A stretch of 64,000 nucleotides of DNA from Enoplolaimus lenunculus (GCA_030248215.1 JASANG010000295.1:310001-374000), one strand, 5' to 3'; positions 26,601-39,062 are shown, numbered from the stretch's first letter. Translations and numbers: made by a program. Notes: a model not told the origin generated them from the letters alone.

Positions 26601-27703
26601 AAAAATGTATAATTAACTGTTTCAGTAAATTTTAGCTCATTCAATATTAATGTGTTTCTTTCAGGGAGCTTGGGGGCGGCATCCCCCATCCTGCTTAAAA
26701 TTCCTTCAAATCTCAGGGGCTGCATGGAAGCGGCAGCCTCCCTGAAAAACATAACGCAAAGTTGACGAAAATTTTGGCGCTTGAAACTAGATTTCAAACA
26801 GGAAACCAAAACATTTTTGTACAAGTGAAAAAGTTCCCGTCGCATTTGCGTAGTGGCAGGTTGAAACTACAAAAGTGACCATTTTTGAAAACACAGGTCC
26901 AGTTCAGCACAAATATTTAAAAAATTCTCCAACAAAACATGTTCTTTGACTTCACCACTTCCGAGAGATGTGCCAATATTTGTTTAGTTTTTAGTGAAAT
27001 ATATATTTTAAAAAATAAGCATCACTGAAAATTTCTTCTCCAACCCCCTACAACTTGGGGGATGACTGGCTGCGAATTTGGAATTAAATTGTATTTATAA
27101 GTTAAAATAATGCTATTCAATGGCAAAGAAACGGTTGCACATTTATATTATTAAAGCTGTAACGCTGCATATTTGTATTTTGGGCAAGTTTCCAGCATAC
27201 TTTGTTTACAGTAGTTTCCTAGCACATATAGAAGGGATTCTATAATTAGAAAAATAGCATACAAGTTTTTATGCATCCACTATACACTTTTACGCATTGC
27301 GCAAAGTTGGACGACTAGTACCCAAAACGACACGTGCTTCATTAAATCTGGCTAAAGTCTAATTAGTTTCTAACCTAGTATCGATCGAACAGCAGTGAAT
27401 GAACACTTACCAGGTTACGTTTAGCACTTTATTATCACATTCCGTAACCAAAATTTGATAATCCTGATAATATTCTTTGCTGGAGTCATTTGTGGGGCAT
27501 TTTTTCAAGATACAACTCACACCAGTAACCATAACTTTACTGGTTTCAGCACTGTTTCTCAATCCGGTTGCAGCATTCATGCCAAGCTGTGTATTATCTA
27601 ATAATATCGGTTCACTGGAAATACTTGTTGGAGCTAACGAAACGTATGAAATAGTAGCAGTGTATAAAAAAACTGCAAACGCCATTTTATATTGAAACCA
27701 CAT
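23293..27703 (-). CDS. Ig-domain single-pass membrane protein (gene span, at least three exons)
   Basis: Three minus-strand coding blocks make a coherent type I membrane protein: 27703-27411 (signal peptide and first half of an Ig-like domain), 26502-26203 (second half, with TGQYQCYF) and 23652-23293 (Cys-containing stem, transmembrane helix, cytoplasmic tail, stop TAG). The join of exon 26203 to exon 23652 is clean: GTAAGT donor, TTTACAG acceptor, phase 0 on both sides. The first exon ends at a strong GTAAGT donor in phase 2, but the next block is open in phase 0. A short exon of length 3n+1 between 26503 and 27410, or a different edge, must therefore be missing from this model. I do not recognise an orthologue. 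Likely roles of such proteins are adhesion or receptor functions, which is inference only. Confidence 0.6.
25385..25530. mobile_element. Short inverted-repeat element in an intron of the Ig gene
   Basis: CTGTGGCGGATCCAAG at the left and CGTTGGATCCGCCAG at the right are inverted complements about 145 bp apart. GTGGCGGATCCAG-type ends are common in hAT-like non-autonomous elements. No clear target duplication is seen. Confidence 0.5.
26203..26502 (-). CDS. Ig-domain membrane protein, exon with the second Ig half
   Basis: The frame contains INCSALTSNVNETGQYQCYF, the NETGQYQCY being the D-x-G-x-Y-x-C type signature of Ig domains, followed by IIFKPP and PYTGINH. The start is uncertain: acceptor AG just above 26502 (ATAG) or just above 26475 (GTCAG), both phase 0. 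The donor GTAAGT is at 26202. Confidence 0.6.
27411..27703 (-). CDS. Ig-domain membrane protein, exon encoding signal peptide
   Basis: The frame starts at ATG 27703 (MWFQYK), or better at ATG 27685 (MAFAVFLYTATISYVSLA), which gives a typical signal peptide. Then follow a Cys-containing Ig-like half (VSCILKKCP) and CDNKVLNVTW, where the Trp is placed like the conserved core Trp of Ig domains. The donor GTAAGT lies at 27410-27405. Confidence 0.6.
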
Positions 27704-28820
27704 ACGCGCATTCGGTGTCACATGAAGGTAAAGAAAACCATATTATTGAAATTCTACAAGTCGAACACTTTCAATAAATATATTTTAGGTCAAAGCTTTG
27801 TGCGATCAAGACCAATGTAGCTTGATGGCTTAAATTTTGTATACTTGTTTAAATACTATGGAAGGGCGAGTGATGCGTCGCATCGTTATGAAAGCATATT
27901 CATTTGACTACCTAAACTTTTTCTCATTATCAAACGAGTACTATGCTACAAAATTGTTCGGCACTTTTTTTACTTTCCCCAAACAAGGGAAAACTTTTCT
28001 CCCAAAACAAAAATTGCTGGGTTCTCAGAAGGCAGCCATCGCTGATTCCAGGCAAGTTCAAGAGGCTGCAAGCAGAATAGATTGCAAGTTGTTAGGTTTT
28101 GCGTAGCACAAAATTTAAAAGTGAATTTCTTTTGAAAGTACACAATCAGGGGGTCTCCTATACGCAGAACACACATAAACCTAAACAAAGACAAAAAATC
28201 GACAATACCAGAGGATCATTTCAGTTGTTTTTTAATTCCAGGGTTTCAGCCCCTCCATAAAAGAGGAAGGTGGAAAACTAAACCTAAACCTAAAGCCTAA
28301 GCAAGACTTTTGCATTGTGGGGCGCAAACTACAAAAGTGCACACAACTCCCTTTGGTTTTGCCCAAGCCGTATCACATGGCAGGCAGCCGTAGGCCTTAC
28401 AATGTTTAGAACAAGTGAACGCAAATTCTACGTATTTCTTATGCAACTTCCAACAGAACTCAATAACATTTATAGACATTTGATTATACTTGACACAACA
28501 TTTAAAATTACGATTAAATTATATACCAAAACTGAACAATAAAGCATAGACTCTGCACTTTGAAATCGAATTATAACAGTCCTTAGAAACATTTCCAAAT
28601 CAACAACATTAAAAGTTTTCTAAATATTTCAGGCTTCATCGGAGGATCCAGGAAACGACCCACATTAATTAGGGAGGCATATGGGATCTAAAGACTGGGG
28701 AAGTGTAACCGTTAGGCATGGCCTTAGGCATAGCACAGGTTTAGGTTTAAGTTTAGGCATAGGTTTATGTTTAGGCTTAGTTGGAAGGAACATTTAATTA
28801 ACGTGGGCCCAGACAGCAGT
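27704..28820. other. Intergenic between the Ig and LAPTM-like genes
   Basis: AT-rich, with degenerate telomere-like runs at 28266-28307 and 28720-28782 (TTTAGGTTTAAGTTTAGG type) and a GGAGGATCCAGG fragment near 28640. No coding signal. The 3' end of the LAPTM-like gene probably lies just below 28821, where ATTAAA occurs on the minus strand near 28791. Confidence 0.45.
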
Positions 28821-30455
28821 CTACTTGGCCGCGGAGCTGTAATAAACCGTTTCTGTAGGTTGTCGAAATGAAATCCTCGACGGATTTCGGGTTACTTCCT
28901 CGCCATCACTTCCCTTATCGGCGCCAGCATCCGTAGCTGCCGTTTCTTCAAGCCGTGTTGAAGCTTTCCGCACTCCGTTACCCCCTGCCGGAACGCTGCC
29001 TACATTCGCCATAAACGATCCCTGCTTTCGATAGCTTGCATCATTTAGTCTTTCTTCCAAAATCAGCATAGCTTGACGGCTTAGCTTCCGCGGTGGGATT
29101 GGCCGCCGTCCCCCGTACCCCACGTCTCTTGCACCACTGCCAGTCTTCGTTAAGACTTTGGCGAATTTCTGATCAAGCTGTGTGGTGGCGTTACGTTTAT
29201 CGCGCAAAAAGCGAACACAAACGCAAACTACGCCGAACAACCAAATCGAAATCGCCAAAGCAATAAACCCGCAAACGATCAAAAAACCTAACATTACAGC
29301 TAGCGCTGCCGGTTCTTCATCTGGTTGTTTTCCGCCGGTTTCAGTTTCGGTAGACCTCAAATTTCCGCTGCCCACACCTCCGTGTTGAAATTGACCAACG
29401 TCAGTCGCCGATCGCCCGATCAGCTCGTTTAACGGTCGGCTACTGTGAAATTTTTCGCCACCACTCCCATCTCGCCTAGTTCCACTCCCAAGTATCTCTC
29501 CAGACCGCCCCCTGCCGTTGCTACTAGCCGCCCCAGACCGGGTCAAAAATTGACTCGCACTCCCGATCATAGGTAAATCACTAGCGAACCGACGCCCACT
29601 CATTTGCTCTAAAAATCCCACTAACCATGGCTCTGGTGTATCTGCAATTGCAGTTATAAGAACGGAAATCATAGCTATTGCAATTCCTATAACTGCGAGT
29701 CGCCAAATGATATACGGTGCCAACAAAATAATTGTATCCTTGTAAATACCGATCAGAGCGCAAACTACTGCTGCTAGCACCACTACGACTACTGTTAAGT
29801 GGTAAACAGACGTGTTCGGCAAGTAAGGATCATCTTCTGATCGGTACTTTATAAATCGTCCAATAACTTGAAGTGCTCCAGCCAGTGAAAACAACGCATC
29901 CAGAACGGCGACTATAATTGTGCCAGTTTTAGCGTGAAAACAGCAACAACGATATTTACTAGCGTTTGGATCAAACGCAGCCACTACGTTGCCGCCACTT
30001 GTCGCAGAAGTTGTTGAAGTTGTTGGTGCTATTTGTGTTGTTACTGAGTCGGTTGCGGTGATTGGCTTTGTTGTTGTTGTTTTTGTTGTTGTTGTCAGTG
30101 TTGCTGTTGTTGCGGTTGCTGTTTGTGTTGTTATCGTTTCTGGTATCGTTGTTCTTGTATTTGTTGCATTTGTGATAGTTGATGTTGTCTGCTTTGTTAT
30201 TTTTGTTGCTGTTGTAGCTGTATTTGATGTCGGAGCTGTTTTTGTTATTTTTGATGTTTTTGTTTCAGTTGCTGCATTGGTTGCTGTTGTTGTTAACGTT
30301 TTGGTTGGTGTTGTCGTTGTTGTTGTTGTTGCGTTTGTCGTTGCTGCTGTAGTTGTATCACAGTCTGATCTGCTACCGTTAATGTCAGTTTTTGACTTAG
30401 CAGACAATGATGCGGTTGTGGCAGGCGTTGCAAGACGCGTAAACGTTGCTGACAT
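28821..30455 (-). CDS. LAPTM-like four-pass membrane protein with Thr-rich N-terminus
   Basis: A single 544-codon open frame. Residues ~30-160 are almost entirely Thr, Ala, Ile and Lys. Then comes FDPNASKYRCCCFHAKTGT, which matches the CCxCxHxxTGT signature leading into the first helix of LAPTM4/LAPTM5 lysosomal membrane proteins. Four hydrophobic segments follow: IIVAVLDALFSLAGALQVIG, LTVVVVVLAAVVCALIGI, IIWRLAVIGIAIAMISVLIT, and after a ~125-residue Gly/Ser-rich loop, MLGFLIVCGFIALAISIWLF. A basic tail (RFLRDKR) and a ~110-residue C-terminus follow. LAPTM proteins sit in late endosomes and lysosomes. The long loop and Thr tract are unlike the vertebrate members. The first exon edge could lie inside the Thr tract if an intron is hidden there. 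Confidence 0.75.
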   Translation of the reverse strand: MSATFTRLATPATTASLSAKSKTDINGSRSDCDTTTAATTNATTTTTTTPTKTLTTTATNAATETKTSKITKTAPTSNTATTATKITKQTTSTITNATNTRTTIPETITTQTATATTATLTTTTKTTTTKPITATDSVTTQIAPTTSTTSATSGGNVVAAFDPNASKYRCCCFHAKTGTIIVAVLDALFSLAGALQVIGRFIKYRSEDDPYLPNTSVYHLTVVVVVLAAVVCALIGIYKDTIILLAPYIIWRLAVIGIAIAMISVLITAIADTPEPWLVGFLEQMSGRRFASDLPMIGSASQFLTRSGAASSNGRGRSGEILGSGTRRDGSGGEKFHSSRPLNELIGRSATDVGQFQHGGVGSGNLRSTETETGGKQPDEEPAALAVMLGFLIVCGFIALAISIWLFGVVCVCVRFLRDKRNATTQLDQKFAKVLTKTGSGARDVGYGGRRPIPPRKLSRQAMLILEERLNDASYRKQGSFMANVGSVPAGGNGVRKASTRLEETAATDAGADKGSDGEEVTRNPSRISFRQPTETVYYSSAAK

Positions 30456-30939
30456 AGTTGTGTTTATGCCGCAATCGAGAAAAACGTTTCTGTTATCGCC
30501 GTTGTTGTTGCTGCTGCTGTTGTTGATAAATGCTTCTATGCTGAATTAACTCATTAGTTAATTAATTATTAAAATAAGAACATGACTATATCAAATGGAA
30601 GTATAAAGATGTTTTATTAAGTTGTACTAGAACATATTCAAAAATGTGTTTATGTTACCGAGAATGGATGATGCATAGTTCAACAAGGGTACTTATGCAA
30701 CCGGGCAAATTCTTTGTAAGAAAGACTATACCAGGCACAGGTCGTATTTCTGGCCTACCCCTACTTTAGATGGGGCACAACCTGTGCGAACCATGGCACT
30801 TTATATATCCGGCGTCGAAAATACTCCACTTATAGTTACATTTAGGGTTATTGCATGTGAGCTACCCCTCTCAATAAGGGGGTGTGCCAAAATTTAACGC
30901 CCGGTGGTAACATTTTCTGATATTGAAGAAATATTTTCT

Positions 30940-31550
30940 TAAATTCAAGACAATTACGTCTTACTCTAGACTCCAGACATATATGTCTTGAATGCAAGAC
31001 ATTAGTTACTGAAATTTTTCAAAACTCTGTGTCTGGAAATTTTAACACTTAATATCTTAAATTTAAGTGTGTTTAAATTTTAGAGCGTGTCTCATAAACG
31101 ATTAAGACAAATATTTCTGAAACATAAGACAAATGTGTCTGAAATAAAACACAGAGATTTGCAATGGAAACCGATTCCAAAATTGGGGGCTGAAGTTAAA
31201 CCCAGTTCCCTAATTTTACAATCCAAGATACGTCCAAGACGTCAATTTAGGTTGGGGGAAGCCTGAGCTCAACTCAAAATATCTTTGAAATTCGATTATT
31301 TATATACCATTTTAAGAATATAAACGGAGCAACTTTCTTACAAACATAAAAAATTAATTCTTGAATAAAAGACAACTATTTCTTGAAAAAATAACAATAG
31401 CAATTTCTTGAATATAGGACATTCATGTTTTAACCATTTAAGAAACAAACGTCTGCGCTGTTTAAGGCTATTCATGTCTGTAATACAAGATATTAATGTC
31501 TTGAAAATTTAAAAAGGTATGAGTCTTGCACTTTTAAGACAATTTATTTT
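30940..31550. repeat. Degenerate palindromic AAGACA...TGTCTT tract
   Basis: Half-sites AAGACA and TGTCTT(GAA) recur irregularly, often paired as short palindromes, for example CAGACATATATGTCTTGAA, ATAAGACAAATGTGTCTGAA and AAGATATTAATGTCTTGAAA. Spacing is loose, so this is an old satellite-like or self-complementary repeat. Confidence 0.65.
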
Positions 31551-31650
31551 GTGTGTAGTTACACCTGATATTTGTTAAATTCTGTCCAACAAGTACTTTC
31601 CTAAAGTCAAAATGCCATTACAATTGCTTTGTCTTGCAGTTCGTGGTATA

Positions 31651-31945
31651 CTGATCTCGATTTCTGTATTAGTTTCCTTATTTTTAACTATCGGTTTGCA
31701 CCCTACAAAATATTAAACCTCCCACACACCAATATTGTATTTTTTAAAATACAGGATACATTAGTGTTACTTCTCTACCGTTTCCGTTTCCGGCAATTTT
31801 TTGATACTACATAATGCATAGTGTCACATCCTGTCACCTTCCAATTCCGGTCTATTGACTAATATCTGTTTTTGTATCCATTTCTGTTTTTTAACTATCG
31901 ATTTGCACCCAAAATCGTATTAAACCTCCCACACCAACGTAGTAT
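31651..31945. repeat. Direct duplication of ~100 bp
   Basis: Two diverged copies share TTTTTAACTATCGGTTTGCA, CACCC and ATTAAACCTCCCACAC. One lies at about 31651-31740, the other at about 31850-31945. Confidence 0.75.
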
Positions 31946-33231
31946 ATTTGCAGGCCGTCACTTCACCAACATTTTGATGTGTGTCGTAGCTTTTTCTAAC
32001 CACATATTTAAACCAGTACAAGAAAGTCAGAATAGTTTTGCGTCTGATTACAAATGGAACAGATCAAAACAAGACTAATATATGTATAGCGTTGATGAGA
32101 CCAAATAATGTTTAACACAGATGGCTGTTGTCAAAAACTAAAGCGGCATATAATGTTCCAGGATGGCAACTGCGGGTAAGATAGCACCACTGCGGGCTAA
32201 ACACAGTGCGTATTAATGGCACGTCCACAGTCTGCAATTAGATGCGAACAGTATGTATTCTCTATGCGGAAAAAGATGAACAACCTAGAATAGATTTTTA
32301 AAATAAGTGATTACTATTCTTCCAAAAATGTGTTAAACAGTACGTGAGACACAATGCCATAAGACGAGAAAAGTTTTGGTATAAGGTAGTGTGATGGTGA
32401 TTGATGCTAAGTCGTTTGAAACTGTTTTGAAACTGGTATATCGGATCATTCAACAAAAAAGCCCCCATACGAATTGTCTTTTTGGACTGTCCGAACTTTG
32501 ACCGTAAACTTTTTGGGTTCAAAAATTTAAGCATCAAAAAGTTAAAATGGAAAAGCTTTGTTTCGTTGTCATTTAAACGTTTCGACTTTGTGACAAACCA
32601 GTGTGGTCGACGCGTATATAGACACCATTTTTAAGCCTAACTTGACAACGTTCTTTACCAAAACTACAAACTATGGGCGCCGCAAGAGTACGGTATTGGA
32701 TAGCGAAAGTTGCGTCCACTTTTATATGATTTTTTAAAATAAAATGTGGTAGTGGCATTTTTTTAATTTTTACTCTACATGCCTCTGTCTAGATAATAAA
32801 CGGCTTAGGGAACCTAGCGGTATAGAAAGATGTGCAACCCGTCGCGAATGCGAACCCGCACTAGGAATAAAAAGCTATTTGCAGTCTGACCAAACGTTAA
32901 GTAATCGAAAATGAAACGAAAAACCCAAACCAGAAAGTTTAAAGTATATATAATTGTGGTATTTTGTAGTTTTGACTTTTCTTCAGTTTCAAATTTTGTC
33001 AACTATTTCAAACATAAATTTATATACAAAAGTTGAAAAAACTTCAATTTGTTTAGACAAGGCTAAGCTTTCTATGCCAAAATTTTAATTTTTAAGCAAA
33101 GAAAATTGAAAACCTATCGTTGTTGAAAATTTCCAACTTAACACCTTCAATACATGACATATCTCGGGACCGGAGTCTGGTACAAGATATAAACGTCAAG
33201 TTACAAAAGTTTTCGCAAACATATTATTTTG

Positions 33232-33345
33232 TGGGTGAAAAATAAATAACAGTCCGTATTAACCATGTAGCATGCAGGCAACTGTGCCAAAAATATCGTG
33301 CCTCTCCTCACAGTTATATATATTCACCGGGTCACTATAATACAT
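33232..33345 (-). mobile_element. MITE family A fragment
   Basis: GGGTGAAAAATAAATAACAG then TCCGTAT, ending with ACCGGGTCACTATA, corresponds to the terminal ~110 bp of the family in inverted orientation. The rest of the element is absent. Confidence 0.55.
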
Positions 33346-36300
33346 GAAATATGTTTGGCGTGGACGGCACAAATATGCCGCTCTAACTAAAAATCAAGTG
33401 AAGTATCTATAAACGTGGCACGTTAACCTGGTATCTAAAAAACTGCTGCAGAAATGCTAAAAATATTTCCATCGTTTTCCTGCGGGGCTGTAATAGAGTC
33501 AGTTTAAGCTTTAGACTTCTGCTTATACACCTGATTCGGCCCTGTTCTATACATGGGCTGACATTCTTTAAAAAAGAAACAGTTGTATTTAAAGTTTAAA
33601 AACGACAATCCAGTTAAAATATATACCCACACTGGACAAAACCATGAAGCTGTTATGTAAGTATGTGTGAAATTTGTCATTTCACTGACTCTAGGGAAAG
33701 AGTATACCACAAAAGTGCCAGAATAAAATATAGCGTTTTGCCGTACAAAGCAAAACCGAACTATCAATTCAATTAGGCAATGTTTTATCTGTGTGAATTC
33801 ATAAAATCACGTATCAATCATGAACAGCATCATTTAGGAACCAAGACGCGAAGCTAAATCGCTGACGAACTCCCTTGAGTAGTCACCGAGGCCCCCCGAT
33901 ACGATTTACCGGCGTCACACTTTGACCCGCCTTGGTTTGAAAGATAGTGCAAAATGACCATATCTCGTGTAATTATTTTTAAGTGAGTATATATGTCGTT
34001 GCCCAAGCCGTAATTGAGTTCAATTCGGAATCGTGCTAGCCAAGGGCGGAATTCTTTCTCTGCTACAAGTGCACATCTTGTGTTTGGTTGCTACCTGCTC
34101 AATTATGACTTGGGCTACGACATATACACTTTAGATGGAGGTCCGTAATACATTTACGAAGTTCTAAGAGTGCTAAAATCTTGAGGTTCAGGAACTCTCT
34201 TTTGCACACAAGAGCATTCTATTTACAGTCCAGTAAGTATTAAAATTTATACCAAACCGTAATAAATGTTCATATTTCAAGACATTTAACCAGTATCATC
34301 AAGAAGTTGATAATTACAAACCGTTAAGCTATTCAAGAGCTTACTGATGGTTTTATTAGCGGACCCAGAGCACATCGGTAAATGTGTGAACAGAGAACCA
34401 GGAATGGGCATTGAAAAAACCATCGGAAAAACAATTTTATGATTTTTTATTTTTTCCGAAGGGATGTAAAAAACGGAAAATACTTATCACAAAACTATTT
34501 GTTTAATATTTGCAAAAAGCTTGTGTATCTCAGTGACGAAACACTGAAAAACATGTTAAATGCGCCTCACAACCGGCAAAGCGTTGCGCTTTGGTGCATG
34601 GGGGTCTGATTTATAGACTCCATTTTATAATACATGTTTGATTGAATAGTCAAAACGTTCCTGCTGCTTGTGTTCAGAGTAGCTGTGATGGAGCTGAATC
34701 ATACGGGCAGGCATAATTTCTGTTGCGATAACAGAGATCTTATTTATTCACGATTTTTTATGATAAATCCAACTTTTGCGATCTTAAAATGATTGCCATA
34801 TAATTTTTTTGCTGTTTTTACTTGATAAATTCCTAGCCGTGTAAACACCTTAATTTTCAATTTCACCTTCTGATCAAATTCGTGTAACAATGAGACTAAT
34901 AATCTTGTTAATAGCAGATTTTTTGCCAAATTAAACGCCACAGTTTGTGGCTACCTAGCTGGCAGATGCCATTTTTGACGCATCTGACATATTCCTTAAG
35001 TGTAAACTTAACATGCGTTAAAAGAGTAAAACGTTGATTCTTTTATTATCATTTTGGCACCAGACTTTAGCAGTCGTGTCTTTCCATTTGCTGTAGCACG
35101 AAACATTTCTTTCAATTTTTCCGTTTTTTTCCGGAAGAAACGCAAAAACAATCTCTGCTTTTACGGTTTGCCTGATGTGAACACATGCATACGAAGTAGC
35201 AAACTGCAACACAATTAGAATCAAATTTGATTTTTGTATCTTTCAAGCGTTTCAAATTCGGTACTCACCACCTTTCACAGCAAGTTTTGTGAAACATGTC
35301 TGACAACAAATATAAGAATATTGGACATTTTAGTTTTCCACCACCCTGTAGAAATGTGGGCCGAACAGTTTTCATTAACAACCTTATTGTAAGAAGCAGT
35401 GCTGAACAAAACCAATAACCTTGCCAGCTTCAAGCAAAAAAACTCGAATCTTTAAAGCCATATTCAAAGTATCATCAAATGCTCATTCGTGAATTTGGTA
35501 AGAAAAAATTGAACTGTCACTAAAAACCAATAATAATATTTTCAAATTATCCGAAATTTAAATATTTCCGTTGAACTGGACTGCGAATTTGGGGAAAATT
35601 TAACCAATTGTTTGATTTTAAACGATGCATTTATATTCACTATTAATATTTTGCGAGAGCAAGGTGGCGGAAAATCCAGGAACTTTTTACTGAGGAGAGT
35701 GCAATATGAAAACAATCTATAACGACGGCTCGCGAGCCAACCTATCGATAGGCTAAACGCTATTTTAGCCTTAATTCATAATACAAAATTTTGATTTTGT
35801 GCCGTTTCTGTTGGATGTTTGATTCGTTCTTTCGTATAAATTTGTCGTTGTTTTTAGCGTATTGCAACCAAAACTTATCAATTTTATAAATACGCCGCCA
35901 GGGTCAAAGCATCGGCAAAACAAGGAAGCGGAAAGCCAGAAACATATTTTGTATTACATTCAACACAAACTAATATCAAGTTCAGCCTTATTAAACATTT
36001 AGTAAACAAAACTGCACGAGCAGCACAAAAGTGAAAACTATCACGTAAAGACCCTACCAGCATTTCCTTAAATTTTCTGGCAAACTGATGCTACACCTTC
36101 TCGGCCGCTCCCGCACTTACTAGGGATTTACTAAAGCTTAAGTTCAGGATCGGAATTAGGAGCTACCTCAATGGTCAATATGCTGTTTCGCCACCTCGCC
36201 TTAGGGAGGTTACGATTAGTTTATAATTTACCTATATAAGCATGCAACTAATATTAAGTATTAACAAACAACCAAACTGTTGTTGGATATTCTGAACCAA

Positions 36301-36473
36301 TGAAAATATTTGCGCATTGCATTATAGCAGAGTTAATTCGGATTCCGGCTGAAATTCCAGGCAAAATTTCCATTGCTATTCCGATTCACAGACGAAGTGT
36401 GAATCCGTTGCTAGAATTCTGGTATTTTTGGTTACGTGTGTTTTTCCATCAAAACTGTTTCATTTTTAAACTT

Positions 36474-36751
36474 ACTGTAGTGACCGGAATAAGAGGGGGG
36501 ACTGATATTTATTTGGCATCTCCAGAGGGTACCACCCTGGTTATTCGATTACGGACTGTTATTTATTTTTAACCCACGCTCCGCCGCACTTCGTTACTGA
36601 TATATCCGGTACTGCAATTATCCGTTGAATTAAACGTTTATTTGTCATGTGCCAATAGCTTGAGCGATAATTCAGGGATATACTTAGGAATGTACTTTCA
36701 AAATTTAAGTACGCTTTAACGTTTTGAATTCAAATTATTTGGTCCTGGAAT
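36474..36751 (+). mobile_element. MITE family A, right-truncated copy
   Basis: It begins ACTGTAGTGACCGGAATAAG and follows the family through CTCCAGAGGGTACC, GATTACGGACTG, TATCCGGTACTGCAATTATC and GGTCCTGGAA, then breaks off. Confidence 0.8.
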
Positions 36752-37148
36752 GTGAAATAAAACGTATTCGGCTTTATACAACTAAAAATTATCAAAATTA
36801 TATCACATTTAAAACTAAAAATTCCAATTCTGGTTAAGATTCCGTCCTGCAAATTTAATTCCGATTCCGATTCCGATAAAATTACGATCCGGTTGGAACA
36901 TTGCATTATAGTGAAAAGTAGAGGTGTACGGCGGCACCAAGTGGTCGAATAGGTATACAGGGAATCGCAAATAATTAGTGAGGTGGGCCAAACGTGTAAT
37001 TGTCCGAATTTTGCTTTATCATTGGTAAATTTTGCATTCTTTGACCACTAGTAAATTAAACATATTTATTAAATTTAGCTTCTTCTCTGGTTTCACCTCA
37101 GGTCTCTATTCCGGTAAATTTTGTCGACCTCCGGATTCGGTATTTTGC

Positions 37149-37534
37149 ACTGTAGTGACGCGAATAAGAGTGGGGGAGGGGTAATAAGAGGAGGTCCCCA
37201 TTTTGAGTCCCAATCAATAGGAGTCCGTAACCCTAATAAGAGTCCATAAGCGTATAAAATCCCTAAACCCTAAGTAGAGTCCATAAATGTCAATTATCCC
37301 AATTGTAGCGTTTAAATGACTCCAGGGTCAAATAAAGTTGTTCGAAACTTTACAGCGTACTTAAGTTTGAAAGTACATTTCTGAGTATAACCTTGCATTT
37401 ATCGCTCAAGCTTTTGATGCAAGTCAAGAAAGTTTAACTCAACGGATAGTTGCAATACCGGATATATATCAGTGAGGGTGGCGGATGGTGGGTTAAAAAA
37501 TAAAAGTCCGTAACCGAATAACAGGGCGTACCTG
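37149..37534 (-). mobile_element. MITE family A, inverted, nearly complete
   Basis: The right terminus is at 37149 (ACTGTAGTGACGCGAATAAG), then CCATTTTGAGTCCCAATC and GACTCCAGGGTC. It ends near 37534, just short of the other terminal repeat. Confidence 0.8.
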
Positions 37535-38539
37535 GACGAAGTGACTCACAGAATCTACAATCAGTACTGCGTTTAATATGATGACCGATTTTGTTGTATA
37601 TGTTTTGCAAGAAATTTTACCTGTTGATTGAAATATTAAAACCTAACGCACTACATCTGGTAGCACTGTAATTTACAAAAAAACTTCCTTTATTTACTGA
37701 CTGGTTTGAAATCGCATGCACCATTGCAATAACGCTAAGAAGTTGCTTTTCAAATAAAACCGGCATTCATGTGGACATAATTCGGTTATGAACCACACAT
37801 GAAGACAGAGCACAGGAAATGGACAAGGCTATCGAAGTTTGCATTAATACACAATATGGAGATGAGAACATAAGAGAACACAAACGTCCGGAAACATTGA
37901 GTGATTAAAAGTCATCAAGATGCTGCATGAAATTTCCTTCTTGCGTGGTTTTATGGCTCTGTTGTGAAAACTCTAGATCCAGTAGCCATTTTACAAGCAT
38001 AATTATTAATATGCCAGTCTAGAGAACTAGTTTATTCTATTCTGTGGGTTTCATATGGTAAAGATACACATTAAGCCTTTTTATGACCCTTTTAAAAATT
38101 CTCATGGGTAATCTACGGTAAGGCCGTTTTATCAAATTACAAATTTCAGAAATTTTCCTATAAATTAGTTTTCATGCTTAACTAAAAATTAGCAATTAAT
38201 ACCGTCATTCTCTCCTTTCAAACTGTACTGCATATGTAATAAATACTTCGAATGAAATACTACAGTGTGTTTGCAACCCTAAAAATATATTTCTTCCAAA
38301 AATGTTTACTCGTATGAAAAAACCGCAATACTTTTCCTTATATTTGGTTTCAGTTCATATAAGGGGCACTATCGGGTCTTGTGGAAATTTTACACTGCAT
38401 ATAAAAGCGAAGTAATTGCTATGCGCTTCCGCTTCGCATTATGTATTAATAGGTAACGTATACAGATTGCTTTTGAGTTGCTTAATACAGTCTGTTATAC
38501 GTGAGATGGGATATAGGCAGCGATTGAAAAATTTTCAGC

Positions 38540-38640
38540 CATGGATTCGAATCCCAACATCATGGGTAGGAGGCGTTTACCATCACCACTGATCTATGCG
38601 AGCTTAACGCTCGAGGCCGAGAGGACACTTTACATCTTTA
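38540..38640 (-). mobile_element. tRNA-derived SINE-like copy
   Basis: On the minus strand: GCCTCGAGCGTTAAGC, then TAGATCAGTGGTGATGG (A box) and GGGATTCGAATCC (B box). It shares this layout with the copy 450 bp away at 39063-39165 in the opposite orientation. Confidence 0.6.
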
Positions 38641-39062
38641 TGAAAATTTGACATTGCGCATAAATACGCGTTGCGTAGCAAATTTATAAACTATTTTTGT
38701 TTAATTTCCTCATCACGGTGTAAAGGATAGTAAAAATAACGAAAACGGCAGTTTGACGCAAAAGTTTCAAGATAGTGGATCTAGAAAGTGGACCCATGTT
38801 TAAAATGAATCACACTTCGCTCGCAGCGCGATTTTTTAATGGCGTTTTCTGCTACTTTGTAAAAACACTTTAGTTAAAGTACTTTAGTTATATTTCACTA
38901 ACTTTTTAAGTAGGTATAAGTGTCCTAAATAATGATTAACCCCTTCTCACATTGAGTTGCCTATAGGCCACTCAGCGCCGTGTATATACGGTAAATAATA
39001 AATATCGTACCGTGTTTAACAAATTGCAACACGTATACATAGTACTAAGTCACCACAAGACG

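Noticed and set aside
29989-30549. Plus-strand 186-codon Val-rich frame
   Set aside because: It is the antisense of the Thr-rich tract of the LAPTM-like gene; GTN codons mirror ACN codons.
33504-33767. Minus-strand 87-codon frame with a hydrophobic patch
   Set aside because: No domain, no neighbour exons, and composition like other chance frames in AT-rich DNA.
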